64,000 nucleotides of DNA, from the NCBI GenBank assembly GCA_037176705.1, contig CM073886.1, forward strand, positions 21,065,501-21,129,500, read 5' to 3'. The translations under genes were made by a program, and so were the position numbers. The notes below the pieces were generated by a model. That model was not told the DNA's origin. It saw only the letters and a list, made by a program, of their open reading frames with translations, and searched no databases. The stretch is from Molossus alvarezi. Taxonomy: Eukaryota; Chordata; Mammalia; Chiroptera; Molossidae. This document shows, one piece after another, positions 1 to 11,240 of this stretch (position 1 is its first letter; every line of letters starts with the position of its first letter).

Positions 1-57
1 AAAAAAAAAAATCAATGGAAAAATATCCTCGGGTGAGGATTAACCAAAAAGAAAAAG
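1..57 (+). mobile_element. Ves SINE, 3' tail only (cut by window edge)
   Basis: The segment reads as the end of a Ves SINE: an A-run, atcaatggaaaaatatcc, then the tcgggtgaggatt motif that ends other copies here. The tRNA-like head lies left of the window. Confidence 0.85.
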
Positions 58-540
58 TTGTCCAGGCTCAGGAGCAGATTGTTCAGAATTCCTAATAAAA
101 ACCAAACGGTCTTTACACATTAATCATCGTGTCCTCAGCCCTCGGACTGGAGGTCAGTTGGGGCTTTTGGGAGAGACGCTGTTTATTGTCTCCCTCATTT
201 ACAGCACCCCACTGGGTCCTTCCCTCAGCTCGGCTGTCCCCCAAGAAGATAGCAGGCCGAAGATGGCCTAAGGTGACACCTGGGCATGGAATTGGGGTGG
301 TGGAAAGATAGGGTCATCTTCCTTCCATCCCAATTTCATTCCATTTAGCAGCAGAACATTCTTGTTTCAACACAAAATTTTGAAGTAAAAACGAGAGAGA
401 AACTGCTAATGTTCCCATCCCACGACAATCATTCTCTCCACTTCTCTGCCTTGCCTCCCAATCTTAGCCCAGGTAATAAGAAAATGCAGCTTGTATTGAT
501 CACATCCTGTTTGCCCCCAGATAAGCAACCAGATCCTAGA
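58..540. other. Unique spacer, nothing recognised
   Basis: No repeat family, long coding frame or structured element is recognised. The short open frames have no protein-like composition. Confidence 0.4.
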
Positions 541-544
541 GCCT

Positions 545-735
545 GGCTGGGTGTGGATCCTGGCTCTGCAGCTTAGTAACTGTGGGACCTTTGGCAAGTC
601 ACTGATCCTCTCTGAGCCTCAGTTTCCTCATCTGTAATGTGGAGTAACAAAATTACCAACCTCATGGTTATCACGAAGATGAAATGAGATGAGGAAGCAA
701 AGCTTGAGCCTGCTTCTGGCATGGAGCCAATGGCC
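545..735 (+). repeat. MIR SINE
   Basis: MIR body in forward sense: ctggctctgcagcttagtaactgtggga, then the conserved core ending cctcagtttcctcatctg near 617-635 and an AT-rich tail. Diverged ancient mammalian SINE. Confidence 0.85.
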
Positions 736-774
736 ATGGATGGTGGCTCTTGGTACATCGTAGCTCCTGTACCC

Positions 775-1075
775 CTCACTTAATTCTCCCCTCACTTCCA
801 CAGGGCTTCCCTTCCCCACGGAGTGAGCTACACCTTGTCCTTAGTCTCTCAATGCAAACAGGACTTCTCGGGGAAGCCTTCCCTGCCCCTTGGTCTAGGC
901 CGCCCTCTTGGTTAGATCCCCTCATCCACCTCTTTCTTCCACATAGAAGTCATCTCATTTTGCAATGTTGCATTCTTTGGTATGATTATCTCATTATTAC
1001 CTCTCTTCTCTTTTGGACTATAAGCTTCAGGAGCAGGTGGTTTCCACTGTATCCTCAGAGCCTGGCTCAGCCCCG
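775..1075 (+). repeat. L2-type LINE 3' end (probable)
   Basis: The text resembles the 3' end of L2: a pyrimidine-rich lead-in, ggggaagccttccctg near 868, and ggactataagcttcaggagcagg near 1015. Assignment is by eye only. Confidence 0.5.
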
Positions 1076-1079
1076 ACCC

Positions 1080-1900
1080 GGAGTTGTCTTCCTTCTTGTA
1101 CTTCCCTGAGCCAGATGGCCGAGAACTCTTAATGAACTCACTGAGTTTTTTTCTGAGCTGGGTATATCTGCTGTCTCTGAAAACGTGACTCCCATAACCC
1201 ACCTCTCACTGCTAGTTCTACTTCCTCTGAGGCAGGAATCTCCCCAAATTGGAGGGGATGCTGACTTTGCTGGGGTTGCTTTGGATTATAATATGGCTTC
1301 ATCATCTGGGCTTCTGCAGCATCCTCACCTTGGGAGAGGTGTCCCAGATGGGTCGAAGTGACTTGTTACAGTTGACTCAGGGGGTGTGAATCAAGCCTGC
1401 TCTCCATTCTGGGGTGGGAAGCACAATCTCAAACCCAGTCAGAGACCGAAGGCAGGGATCTGGGAGGCTTGGTGAGAGGAGAGAGAGAGAAGAGATGCAT
1501 TTCTCTTGCTACCGATGCCAGCTTTGTGTCCATTAGAGGACTGAGTCTCAAATGATGAGAGACTCCTGGGTGGGCTTATTTCTTCCCTCCAGTCCTGGAA
1601 GACTGTAAAGGCTTAGTAGATTCTATGATACTCCTGAGACAGACTTGCCAGGGACTGTCTCTGCCTAATGATTGACAATAAAGATGCCAGTTGGAACCAA
1701 ATGTGTATTACCCTGTTGGTCAAATTTATTTGCAAATTCTGGTTCTGCAGTCCCTTTGGTAGCACAACACTTCAGTCTCTTAAGGCACTATTATTTAAAT
1801 TTTGCAAACTGGGCTTGGCCTAGGCTCAACAAACCAGAGCTATCCCAGTTTCTGGGGACACATTCATCTCAGGCTCCTTTTGGCTGGCCTAAGAGATAGT
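1080..1900. other. Unique spacer
   Basis: No recognised repeat or gene. It includes a short purine-rich tract (about 1475-1495). Confidence 0.4.
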
Positions 1901-1904
1901 CAAT

Positions 1905-2050
1905 GATTAAGGCTGTGGCGTTGGGAAGAAAAGAACTGGTTCAAATCTTGGCTCTTCCATTTCTCAGCCGTGTGGTCTTGGACAGTTGACTTCACATCTC
2001 TGAGCCTCATCTTGCTCATCTGTAAAATGGGAACAATAATATTAGAAGGA
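1905..2050 (+). repeat. MIR SINE
   Basis: MIR core in forward sense: caaatcttggctcttccatt, a variant of tgtggccttgggcaagt, then tgagcctcatcttgctcatctgtaaaatggg near 2000-2031. Confidence 0.85.
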
Positions 2051-2065
2051 GGGGGGAGTGGGGTC

Positions 2066-2294
2066 AAGATATTTATTTTCTTGAAATATGTTTTTATTGA
2101 TTTTTCAGAGAGAGGAGAAGGGAGAGGGAGACAGAAACATCAATGTGAAAGAGAAACATTGATCAGTTGCCTCCTGCACGCTCCCTACTGGGGATTGAGC
2201 CTGCAACCTGGGCATGTGCCCTGACTGGGAATTGAACCAGGACCTCTCAGTCCACTGGACGACGCTCAATTCACTGAGCCACATCAGCCCAGTG
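2066..2294 (-). mobile_element. Ves SINE (older copy)
   Basis: Reverse-complement Ves: T-rich tail, polypurine gagaggagaagggagaggg, aacatcaatgtgaaagag, then ggcatgtgccctgactgggaattgaacc, which is the antisense of the tRNA B-box region, ending at gagccacatcagccc. Confidence 0.85.
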
Positions 2295-2540
2295 ATGTTC
2301 CTTTCTTCTAGGGTCAATTAAGGTCAACTGTATCTCTTCACTGAAGGTCACGACCCCTGTCCACAGCCCTCTATTGCAGCTCTGTCTTCAGAGTCTGGTA
2401 ACTGCTTCCTCCTCCTCACTCCAGGATTATCTTTCAACAAGTTGAGTTAATCTGTCCATCCTCTTCCCTCCTTGTCCCTTAAGTGTTGGTTTCCTCCTAC
2501 CTCCCTACCTCTCCTTTCTTTTTTATCCTCACCCAAGGAC

Positions 2541-2605
2541 ACTTTTTTTTTTTTAATCCTCACCCGAGGACATTTTTCCATATTTTGTTCAGATAGAGTG
2601 GGAGG

Positions 2606-2691
<86 letters not shown>

Positions 2692-2849
2692 TCGACGCGA
2701 AAGGGACACATCGAGTGGCTGCCATCCACACGACCCAACCAGGGCCGGGACAAACTGCAACCGAGGTACATGCCCTTAGTGGGAACCGAACCCGGGTCTC
2801 TCTGGACCACAAGTCGATGCTTTAACTGCTGAACCATACCTGCCAGGGC
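2541..2849 (-). mobile_element. Ves SINE with expanded (AG)n
   Basis: Reverse Ves starting at a T-run and atcctcacccgaggacat, passing a long (AG)n tract, and ending ctgccagggcc. A second partial tail (tcctcacccaagga, about 2527-2540) lies just left, so the tail region looks duplicated. Confidence 0.92.
2610..2688 (+). repeat. (AG)n microsatellite inside Ves
   Basis: About 79 bp of nearly pure AG with one interruption (aaggag near 2645). It is an expansion of the polypurine stretch of the host SINE. It produces arginine/glutamate and serine/leucine open frames that are artefacts. Confidence 0.95.
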
Positions 2850-3695
2850 CTCTCTACCCCTCCTTAAGCCTATCAGCATTTTTCTCTGCTGGCCCTCAGT
2901 GGAGATAATCCCATTCTCTCCACTCACTTTCTGAGCTAGCGGCTGACAGCAGATTCAAGCAGGGGTTCTCTCTCTGGGTCCAAGGGTTGTGTAAGATTTT
3001 GCATCTGTGTGCATTTTTCTAGAGGATCCATAGCCTTCTTTCCTCCCCCCAACATTCTCAAACTGTCAGAAGGTTAAGAATTAGTGGATATTAGGTCTCT
3101 GTCCCTTCCTCCAGGAACATCTGATTTTACAGATGGCTTTTGAATAGCCCAAAGAATGAACCTCTAATGGTGGAAATATTGCAGAGATGGCATAGGTAGC
3201 AGGGCCTGGGGCAGCCTGAAGCCTCCTCAACTAGCCATATACATACTCTACTTGCCTGACAGCTGCGTTAACGCAGCTTAATATATAACAACTGATTTTA
3301 TTATCCCAAAGTGGGAAAACAAAGTCTCAGAGATTCATGGAGGATTATAAAGAGGCTAGATTTACTCGTCTCTCAAACTTTTTCAGAGTGAAAGAGAAAG
3401 AAAAAGACTAATAAAAAAAACGACGTGCTAAATTACACGGACCAGAGAACAGATAACAAAATAAATCTCACAACCAAGGAGTGTGGCTGGCTGATGTAGG
3501 CTGGGGAATATTTAAGAGGGAAAGAAATGGAGAAAGGGAAGGAAAAGGGGAGTGTCTTCCTCTTTTCTCAGGGTGATTCCATCTCTGCCTTCAGGAATCT
3601 GGAGAGCAGAGTGTGCCTGCTTGTTTCTTAGCAACCTCAGGTGGGCCAGCATTCCGGGGGAGGGTAGCTCTTTTTCTCCTCCCTCTCTCTTCGAT
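2850..3695. other. Unique spacer
   Basis: No recognised repeat or gene. It contains a purine-rich stretch around 3520-3555. It could hold non-coding function, but nothing in it says so directly. Confidence 0.4.
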
Positions 3696-3699
3696 TTTT

Positions 3700-3790
3700 A
3701 GCAACAGTACCTCAGACTTGCAACTGGCCAGCTATGTGACCTTGGGCAAGTGACATAATCCCACTGACATTTAGTTTCTTTCGTTCCTGG
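3700..3790 (+). repeat. MIR-like fragment
   Basis: Contains gctatgtgaccttgggcaag, the diagnostic MIR core, followed by a diverged tail. Confidence 0.5.
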
Positions 3791-3799
3791 AGAGGATGT

Positions 3800-4066
3800 G
3801 GGCTTGCATGGAGTGACCAGGTCATTCATGCAGAGTCCAGGCGCAGCAGTTGGTGCAGAAATGTTAGTTCTCTCCCTCTCACCATGCGAGGCCATGAAAC
3901 AGCGTCTGCAACCCGGGGAGGGCTTCACCAGACACCCAAATAGCTGGCGCTCTGATCTTGAATTTCCTAGCCTTCAGACCTATGAAAAATAAATGCCTTT
4001 TTTTTTTTTTCCCCCATAAGCTACCCAGTCTAGGATCTTTTGCTACCCAGCCTAAATGGACTAAGA
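3800..4066 (+). mobile_element. MLT1/MaLR-type LTR, 3' portion
   Basis: The end matches the usual MaLR LTR terminus: gaaaaataaatgcc, a T-rich tract, ataagctacccagtctaggat, then taaatggactaagaca. The 5' half is too diverged to bound. Confidence 0.6.
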
Positions 4067-4454
4067 CAATAAATACAGAAACGTAAGTTAAAAAAAAAAA
4101 TGTTATTTCTTCTACTTTGTCCTTAAAATTAATTCTTCCACTTTCCCCTTACAACAAAATTAACCAGTCCCAAGTGCATCTAGTTAATAAATGTGCATTT
4201 TAAAGGTTCTGACAAGGAATTGGGCTCCTTTTGTTGCCTACAGGAGGGTACCTGGTCACAAAGTGGTTGAGTAGCCTGTTGTTAAATGTTGAAATGGGAT
4301 CCTCATTCTTGTTTTAAGGTGTGGGGGAGGCAGGGGTAGTTTTGAAATGCAAACGTGCATTGTGTTGCCATGACAAAGATGTTGCAAGGAAGAAGAAAAT
4401 CACGGAACTTCAGAGCCAGAACAGATATTCCAACAAAATAGCTCTATTTTTTTG

Positions 4455-4539
4455 GGGTACGTGCCCCTAGTGGGAACTGAACCTAGGACTCTCTGGTCCG
4501 CAGGCTGATGCTCAACCGCTGAGCCAAACTGGCCAGGGC
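4455..4539 (-). mobile_element. Ves SINE, tRNA-like head only
   Basis: About 85 bp matching only the tRNA-derived head of Ves in reverse (ggtacgtgcccctagtggga to gccaaactggccaggg), preceded by a short T-run. The polypurine and tail modules are missing. It is flanked by ataGctctatttt (4438) and ataActctatttt (4540), a target-site duplication with one change. Confidence 0.85.
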
Positions 4540-4552
4540 ATAACTCTATTTT

Positions 4553-4809
4553 CTTTTTTTTTTTCTTATCCTCACCCGAGGACATTTTTCCATTTTTTGT
4601 TCAAATAGAGTGGGAGGGAGAGAGAGGAAGAGAGAGAGAGAGAGAAACATCTACGTGAAAGGGACACATCGAGTGGTTGCCACCCACACAAGCCAACCAG
4701 GGTTGGGGACAAACTGCAACTGAGGTACATGCCCTTAGCGGGAACCGAACCCATGTCTCTATGGACCGCAGGATGAAGCTCTAACCGCTAAGCCAAACCG
4801 GCCAGGGCC
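4553..4809 (-). mobile_element. Ves SINE
   Basis: Complete reverse Ves from the T-run and atcctcacccgaggac to aaaccggccagggcc. Flanked by ataactctatttt at 4540-4552 and 4810-4822, so it landed in the duplication left by the head-only copy to its left. Confidence 0.93.
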
Positions 4810-4915
4810 ATAACTCTATTTTCTAAGCCCAAATTGGGACAGAGGGTCAGAAGGGTAAAGAGTTTTTATGGGGAGAGCAGAGCAAAGCCATAGCATCTAG
4901 GGTTTGTAATGTTTT

Positions 4916-5120
4916 CTTTCTTTCTTTTTTTTAATCCTCACCAGAGGATATATATCCATTTATCTTCAGATAGAGTGGGAGGGAGGGAGAGAGAGAGAAA
5001 CATCGATGTGAGAGGGACACATCAACTGGTTGCCTCCGACACGACCCTGATCAGGGCTGAGGATGAACCTCAACATAGGTGTGTGCCCCTGACCAGAATC
5101 GAAACCAAACTGGCCAGGGC
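4916..5120 (-). mobile_element. Ves SINE
   Basis: Reverse Ves with tgtaatgtttt as target-site duplication at 4905-4915 and 5121-5131. The tail reads atcctcaccagaggatatat, as in a different Ves subfamily from the copy just upstream. Confidence 0.92.
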
Positions 5121-5131
5121 TGTAATGTTTT

Positions 5132-6354
5132 ATTTTAAACCTCTTAACACATCTGAAATTAGTATGCCTTTTGTGTGCATTTTGTCATTTTTTTTTTAAA
5201 GCTGGGAAAGCTGTTATTATGCCCAGTGTGCATGTTTCAGGCCATAGTATCTTAAAAATCAAGCAAGTGTAGTTTTGACATCAGAGCTGATGCTGCCTGA
5301 ATCAGTCCAACAGAGACTCCTTGTTCTCTTCTGTACTACGAAGAGGTAGACCAGTTACCCCTGTGTCCTGGCACTATTATGGCCGGAGACGTTGGCACCC
5401 TGCGCACCCCTCAGCATCTCTCTCCACGGGCCTCCATCTTCATGTGCTCCTGTTGTTTCCCAGCAAGGGGCTGCTGCCCCATGTGCAGAAAAGCCACAAC
5501 GATGACACCAGCCTTGGAGAAAGGAAAGCCGTTAATTTATGCTGAGTCAACCCGCAGAAGACAGGAGGCACTGCTCGAATCTGTCTCCCTGGCCTGAGGT
5601 CTGGACAAGTTTCAAGGGTTAGAGAGAACGGGGTGGCACAAGGTAGTGCTGGCGGAGCTGGTTTTGACTGGAGGGTTTTGAACTTGGCCTGTTCTGGTAT
5701 AGAGTCTGGAGAAAGTGCAAAGCAACTCCAATCTGGCAGGGTTCGGTCAGATCCATGTTTATCGGTGTTTGGTCCTGGCACCGGATCGTCCTTATTAAAG
5801 GATCTCTTGCTTCATAAGGGGCTCCAGTGGCCACGCTTCTATTTCCTGAGTTTTGTAGACTGAAGATTCTTGGTGCTGGGGTCACTCTGAGGACAGGGGT
5901 GGCACATGTGCAGAGCTGTTTCTGTAAAATAACCCAAAGATTGCATTAACCACCAGTCTGCTTTAAGGGAGCCGGGCAGTTTTGGGCTGGTGGCTTGCGT
6001 GCTGCTCCACTATCCTGAGGACCCTCCGGCTGACAGCAGAACCTGCCTGTGCACGGGGAAGGTCGGAAGTGTCAGGGAGGGATCATCCTGGAAGCAGCCC
6101 CTCAGCCAACAAAGGCTGGGAATTGGTGGAAAATACCGCTGATGCATTACCCCTTAGATGGGGGACTCTGAGGGGTGATCTGCACCGTCTGCCCAGAGTT
6201 CCCCAGTGAGATTGCGCTCCAGTCCGCACACAGTGCAGCATGCTGGATGGTGATCCTCGGCTGCCTACCCCTCCCTCCAGCCTCGCTTTCCTACTCCTCC
6301 TGCGGGTGCATCGGGGATCCCCTCCCAAATAAAGTACTTGCACTAGAATCCAGG
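5132..6354. other. Unique spacer
   Basis: No confident repeat or gene. Open frames of 70-110 codons overlap on both strands, share no start context and resemble no protein I know, so they are treated as chance. Confidence 0.4.
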
Positions 6355-6629
6355 TGTGATGGTTCATTCAGGTGTCAACTTGACTGGGCCTGACTGCTGA
6401 GCCGAGACATTGCTTTGCTCCTGCCCTCAGTGTTCCTGGGTCTGGAACCGACACCATCAGCTCCCTGGTTCTCAGGCCTTTGAATTGCACCACTAGCTTC
6501 ATGACTCTCCAGCTTGCAGATGGCAGATTGCGAGACTTCCCGGTCTCCATAACTGTGTGAGCCAATATCTTGTGCTAAATACATATATGTCCCCTTGGTT
6601 CTGTTCTCTGGAGAACCCTGACTCATACA
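6355..6629 (+). mobile_element. ERVL/MaLR-class solo LTR, internally shortened
   Basis: Starts tgtgatggttcattcaggtgtcaacttgactgggc and ends ggttctgttctctggagaaccctgactcataca, giving TG...CA ends. The middle has the usual ctccagcttgcagatggcag. Same family as 21725-22151 (plus) and 26880-27325 (minus). I cannot name the subfamily. Confidence 0.7.
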
Positions 6630-6789
6630 CCTTGTCTCAGGTTCTGCTCCTGGGGAAACCAGCCTGAGACAGCTGGCCACCTGTGACTTTGTAATGACAT
6701 CTCTACTGCGGGGCAGCACCGTGAACCCTTTCTCTAGGGGATCTTGTCAATATTGAAACAGCTGGGCAGCTGTGGAGCAGCAGAGGGGG

Positions 6790-6985
6790 AACTGCCTTTA
6801 AAGCTGGATGACTCTGTTCAAGTCCTAGCACTGCCTCTTGCCAGCTGCATAAGCTTAGCACCATCTACTCCTGCTGAGCCTCAGTTTCCTCATCTGTACA
6901 ATGAAAGGAGTAATCTCTTTCTCACAAGGCTAGAGTGAGACTCAAAGAAATGTCCTTGTACGTGAAAAGACTTTATACATTGATG
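6790..6985 (+). repeat. MIR SINE
   Basis: MIR core with gagcctcagtttcctcatctgtacaatg near 6876-6903 and a diverged 3' half. Confidence 0.85.
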
Positions 6986-7014
6986 AAGCACACGCAACGT
7001 TAATTTATAACTGC

Positions 7015-7150
7015 GAGGCAGCGTGACCGAGGAGAACAACATAGACTTTGGGGTCACACACAGCTTGATTCAGATCCTGATCGACTGCATCCCATCTGTG
7101 TGCTCCTGGTCAACTCACATGACCACTTTGTGACTCATCTCTTCATCTAC
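7015..7150 (+). repeat. MIR SINE, interrupted by Ves
   Basis: A diverged MIR 5' half (cagcgtgaccgaggagaacaacatagactttggggtcacac) reaches ctcatctcttcatctaccag, where a Ves begins. The continuation agatgggtgaa follows the SINE at 7394. Confidence 0.6.
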
Positions 7151-7393
7151 CAGTTTTTTTTTTTTTTTTATCCTCACCTGAGAACATTTTTCCATTTTTT
7201 GTTCAGATAGAGTGGGAGGGAGAAAGAGAGAAACATTGACGTGAAAGGGACACATCGAGTGGCTGCCACTCGCACGACCCAACCAAAGCTGGGGACAAAC
7301 TGCAACCGAGGTACGTGCCCTTAGTGGGAACCGAACCTGGATGTCTCTGGACCGCAGGTCGACACTCTAACCACTGAGCAACTGGCCAGGGCT
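7151..7393 (-). mobile_element. Ves SINE
   Basis: Complete reverse Ves: T-run, atcctcacctgagaacat, short polypurine tract, caaactgcaaccgaggtacg, ending actggccagggct. It splits a MIR. Confidence 0.93.
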
Positions 7394-7399
7394 AGATGG

Positions 7400-7834
7400 G
7401 TGAATTTTTTAGCGTACTACAAATGCATCGGTTAGGGTACAAAGCTAGAACTAAGAAGCTCCCAAATACAGTGATTTTAAGTATATAGAAGTTTACTTTC
7501 TCTCACACAAGAGTCTTAAGATGAATGCTTCAAGGCTGGAACCCCTACTTCGTGATGTCATTTAAGGATCCAGGTTTCCTCTACTCTGTCGCTCTGCCAA
7601 CATCAGCAAGGCAACAGTGGGCCCCCAGCCACATGTCCATGGAGTGGGGACTAGCGATCCCTTTCAAGGAGGTGACATGGAAGCTTCACATGTCACCCCT
7701 GTTCATTTCCTATTGGCTACATTTAATCACACAGTCAAATCTAGTTGCAAGGCAGGCTGGGATAAATCATTTCTATTTATATACATCCTGGTAAAAGGAG
7801 AAGAAAGGGTACTGAGAAACAACTAGCAATTTCT
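7400..7834. other. Unique or unrecognised ancient repeat
   Basis: Phrases such as gaagtttactttctctcacac and caaggctggaacccctacttc hint at an old LTR-type repeat, but I cannot assign it. Confidence 0.3.
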
Positions 7835-7960
7835 GCAACAGGGGTAATTTTCACCTCACTGGGTTGTAGTGAAGCTTAAATGAAATCCCGTGTGCCGACA
7901 GCCAGCACATGACACATTCTTAATTATTTTATCACTAATTTGTCTTTATTGTTATAGCAG
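7835..7960 (+). repeat. MIR 3'-part-like fragment
   Basis: The region acctcactgggttgtagtgaagcttaaatgaaat resembles the MIR segment after the core. Weak assignment. Confidence 0.4.
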
Positions 7961-8164
7961 CAGGCGGAGACCTAGGAGCCTGTGGATAAGGTGAGATGGG
8001 GGCATTGGTATGGGTGACGATCCCTTCAGAGGGCCCCTTTGCCGAGCCAAAGCCTCCTCACTTCCCTGGTCCCAGTGAGCTGACCCGCCTTGTCCTTTGG
8101 TCCTGTGAGCATCCCAGCCCCGGCTCCCTGAAGCCCACCTTGGTGAACAAACCTATTTTTATTT

Positions 8165-10075
8165 TAATTTTAAAAAATTATTATTATTTTTAATTAATTA
8201 AAAATTTTTTGTTACAGGTGTTTCTCCCTTCTCTCTTATTGACACCCTCCTCCTCATTCCCGTCCACACTCCTTCACAGTATTGTCTGTGTCCATTGGTT
8301 ATGCATATATGCATATACGCTCTTTGGTTTACCTCTTCCCATTCCACCTGCCCCCCTCCCTCCCTTCCTCCGAGGTTTGTCAGTCTGATCCCTACTTTCA
8401 TGTTTCTGGGTCTATTTTGTTCATCAGCTTATTTTGTTCATTATATTCCACAAATAAATCAGATCATGTGATATTTGTCTTCCTCTGATTGGCTTATTTT
8501 GATTAGCATAAAATTCTCCAGGTTCCTCCATGTCATCTCAATGGGTAAGAGATCTTTCTTTCTTACAGATGCATAATATTCCATTGTGTAACTACCATAG
8601 CTTTTTTTTTATCCAATCATCTATTGATGGACAAGACACTTGGGCTGTTTTCCAGATTTTAGCTGTTGTGAATAGTGCTGCTATGAACATAGGGGTGCAG
8701 ATATTCTTTCTGATTGATGTTTCAGGCTTCTTAGGGTATATTCCTAAAAGTGGGATCACTGGGTCCAATGGCACTTCAATTTTTAATTTTTTGAGGAAAC
8801 ACCATATTTTTTTCCACAGTGGCTGCACTAGTCTGCATTTCCACCAGCAGTGTACTAGAGTCCCCTTTTCTCCACACCCTCACCAACACTTCTTGTTTGA
8901 TGATTTGTTGATAGCAGCCATTCTGGCAGGTGTGAGGTAATACCTCATAGCCATCTTAATTTGCATCTCTCTCATGGTTAGTGACACTGAGTATTTTTTC
9001 ATATGTCTCTTGGCCATTTGTATGCCCTTTTTGGAGAGGTGTCTATTTAGGTCCTCTGCCCGTTTTTGATTGGATTTTTTGTCTTCCTTTGTTGAGTTGT
9101 ATGAGTACTCTATGTATTTTGGAAGTTAACCCCTTATCTGATGTATCATTGGCAATTATGTTCTCCCATACAGTGGGTTCCCTTTTCATTTTGATGCTTG
9201 TTTCTTTTGCAGAAACTTTTTAGTTTGATGTAGCCCCATTTATTAATTTTTTTCCTTTGTTTCTCTTTCCCAGGTGATGTATTGGTGAAAATTTTGCTAT
9301 GTGTGATGCCTGAAAATTTTCTGCTTACATTTTCTTCTAGGATTTTTATGGTTTCATGATTTACATATGAGTCTTTTATTCATTTTGAGTTTATTCTTGT
9401 GTATGGTATAAGTTGATGGTCTGGTTTTATTTATTTTTGCATGTAGCTGTCCAATTTTCCCAACACTATTTATTAAAGAGACTGTCTTTTCTTCATTGTA
9501 TATTCCTGCCACCTTTGTCAAATTAGTTGAGCATAATATTTTGGGTAGATTCCTGGATTCTCTGTTCTGTTCCATTGCCCTATATGCCTGTTCTTATGCC
9601 AGTACCAGGCTGTTTTGATTACAATGGCTTTGTAGTATAACCTGAATCTGGTATTGCGATCCCTCCTACTTTGTTCTTCTTTTTCAAGATTGCTGTGGCT
9701 ATTTGGGGTCTTTTTTGGTTCCATATAAACTTTTGGAGTATTTGTTTTAGTTCTGTGAAATATGTCCTTGGTATTTTAATGGGGATTGCACTGAATCTGT
9801 GGATTGTTTTAGGTTGTATGGACATTTTAATAATGTTAATTCTTTCAACCCATGAATAAGGTATATGTTTCTGCTTTTATATATATTTTTCTATTTCTTT
9901 TTTTAATCTCCTGTAGTTTTTTGTGAAGAGGTCCTTTACTTCTTTGGTTAAGTTTATTCCTAGGTATCTTCATTTTTTCGTTGCAATGGTAAATGGGATT
10001 TTTATTTTTATTTTATTTTTTTAGTTTCTCTTTCTGTGTGTTCATTAATGGTGTATAAAAATGCCAATGATTCAA
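8165..10075 (-). mobile_element. L1 LINE, 5'-truncated 3' portion
   Basis: Read on the minus strand this is the last third of L1 ORF2 plus 3' UTR. The UTR occupies about 8165-8490 and carries the element's usual gttacagg and ccattggttatgcata text on the plus strand. ORF2 fragments include [28 protein letters not shown] (8592-8828) and pieces near 9354-9825. The frame is broken repeatedly. The 5' truncation is near 10070, in the reverse-transcriptase region. Confidence 0.93.
8500..10075 (-). pseudogene. L1 ORF2 C-terminal fragment
   Basis: Degenerate coding remnant of the L1 endonuclease/reverse transcriptase protein; only the region after the catalytic palm is present. The readable blocks ([57 protein letters not shown]) lie in different frames separated by stops. 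No product is expected. Confidence 0.9.
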
Positions 10076-10316
10076 ACTTATTTTTAAGCCATGGTATATT
10101 ATTACCAGAGGAATTCAACATTGCCTAAGCCTACTCTGGAGAACACATGGAATTCATTAAATCTAGTCCCCTGCTTCAGTAAACTTCCACCTGGAGGGAG
10201 CATTTATCTGTGGGGTGGCTGAGTGAGGGAGAAAAGAAGAAACCCAGAAAGGAGAGGGATGTGTTGGATAAGCAATGAGCCCAGGTACAAGCTTTGATTT
10301 CCACTCTTTTCTTTGC

Positions 10317-10447
10317 CTTGGACATGCTGTGTGACTTTAAGCATCTTTTGTGCCTCTCTGGGCCCCCTTATCACATCTTGCTCCAATTTTCTATGATTTT
10401 AAGGCAGACCAACCAACAGGTGTCCATTCACCTCACCTGGCCTGGCT
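10317..10447 (+). repeat. 131-bp direct duplication, copy 1
   Basis: About 93 percent identical by eye to 11710-11840 (around ten differences, no gap). It contains a MIR-like phrase (gctgtgtgactttaagcatc) but extends well past any MIR match. Confidence 0.85.
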
Positions 10448-10734
10448 TTTCTTGGGCTTATTTCAGAGGGAAAATTCATATTTGGGTTCAGTTTAGCTTG
10501 GACTTAGGAAAGAGGTCAGGTAATCATTCATTGCAGTGGTGTTTACTGAGCACCTGCTCTGTACCGGGCTTTGCCATCCTGGGAACTCACAGTTAGAGAG
10601 TAGCGGACAAGCAAATTGGCATGTAAGCAGATCATTACAATGCAGTCCAACGAGAGATGGAGGGTGGACTGAGGATGTCAGGGCTGACTATGCCCAGGGA
10701 CTTTAGAAAATGGGCAGCAGTTTTTATTAGTGAT
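10448..10734. other. Spacer with ancient repeat traces
   Basis: Includes tttactgagcacctgctctgtaccgggc near 10540, a phrase found in old mammalian repeats, but the family cannot be fixed. Confidence 0.35.
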
Positions 10735-10985
10735 ATCAATAAAGCTGATATTTACTGAGTCTTGACTGTGTGCTAGACTCTATGCTGAGGGTTTTGTAAG
10801 TAGTATCTCATTAGTCTTTCCTTTAGCCTCAAGAGGTAGGGTCTACTACTCGAACCAGCTTATAGATGAGAAAGCTGAGGATCAGAGAGGTTAAGTAACT
10901 TGCATCAAGTCACCCAGCTAGTAAGAAACACAGTTAGGATGTGAAGCCAGGCTTTGTTCTCCCATAAGCCAAATCCTGACCCATG
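10735..10985 (-). repeat. MIR SINE
   Basis: Reverse MIR: tatttactgagtcttgactgtgtgc, then gatgagaaagctgaggatcagagaggttaagtaacttgc (10865-10905) and a full length close to the family. Confidence 0.9.
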
Positions 10986-11074
10986 GCCTGTTTTATTTAT
11001 AATAGAGATGGTGGGCATGCAAAGTTGAAAATAGTTACTCTCTGGTCCTATACAGAAAAAGTGTGCTGAATCTT

Positions 11075-11240
11075 GCTTTATTATGTTAAATCATTTAATT
11101 CTTACAACAACCTGCAGGTGGGGACACCGAGGCACAGAGAGGCAAAGTTGCTTGTCCAGGGTCACACAGCAGAGCTGGGATTAGCGCTGTGGTCACAGTC
11201 TGGTTCAGTGTTTGTGCTCTAACCATTGCAGCCCATTGTC
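11075..11240 (-). repeat. MIR SINE
   Basis: Reverse MIR core: gaggcacagagaggcaaagttgcttgtccagggtcacacagc (11130-11170) followed by agagctgggatt. Confidence 0.9.

Noticed and set aside
2447..2927. Ser/Leu- and Arg/Glu-rich frames
   Set aside because: Translation of the (AG)n expansion within a Ves SINE.
5379..5781. Possible exon cluster suggested by several overlapping 70-113 codon frames
   Set aside because: Frames on both strands, no splice-flanked conserved peptide, nothing recognisable.
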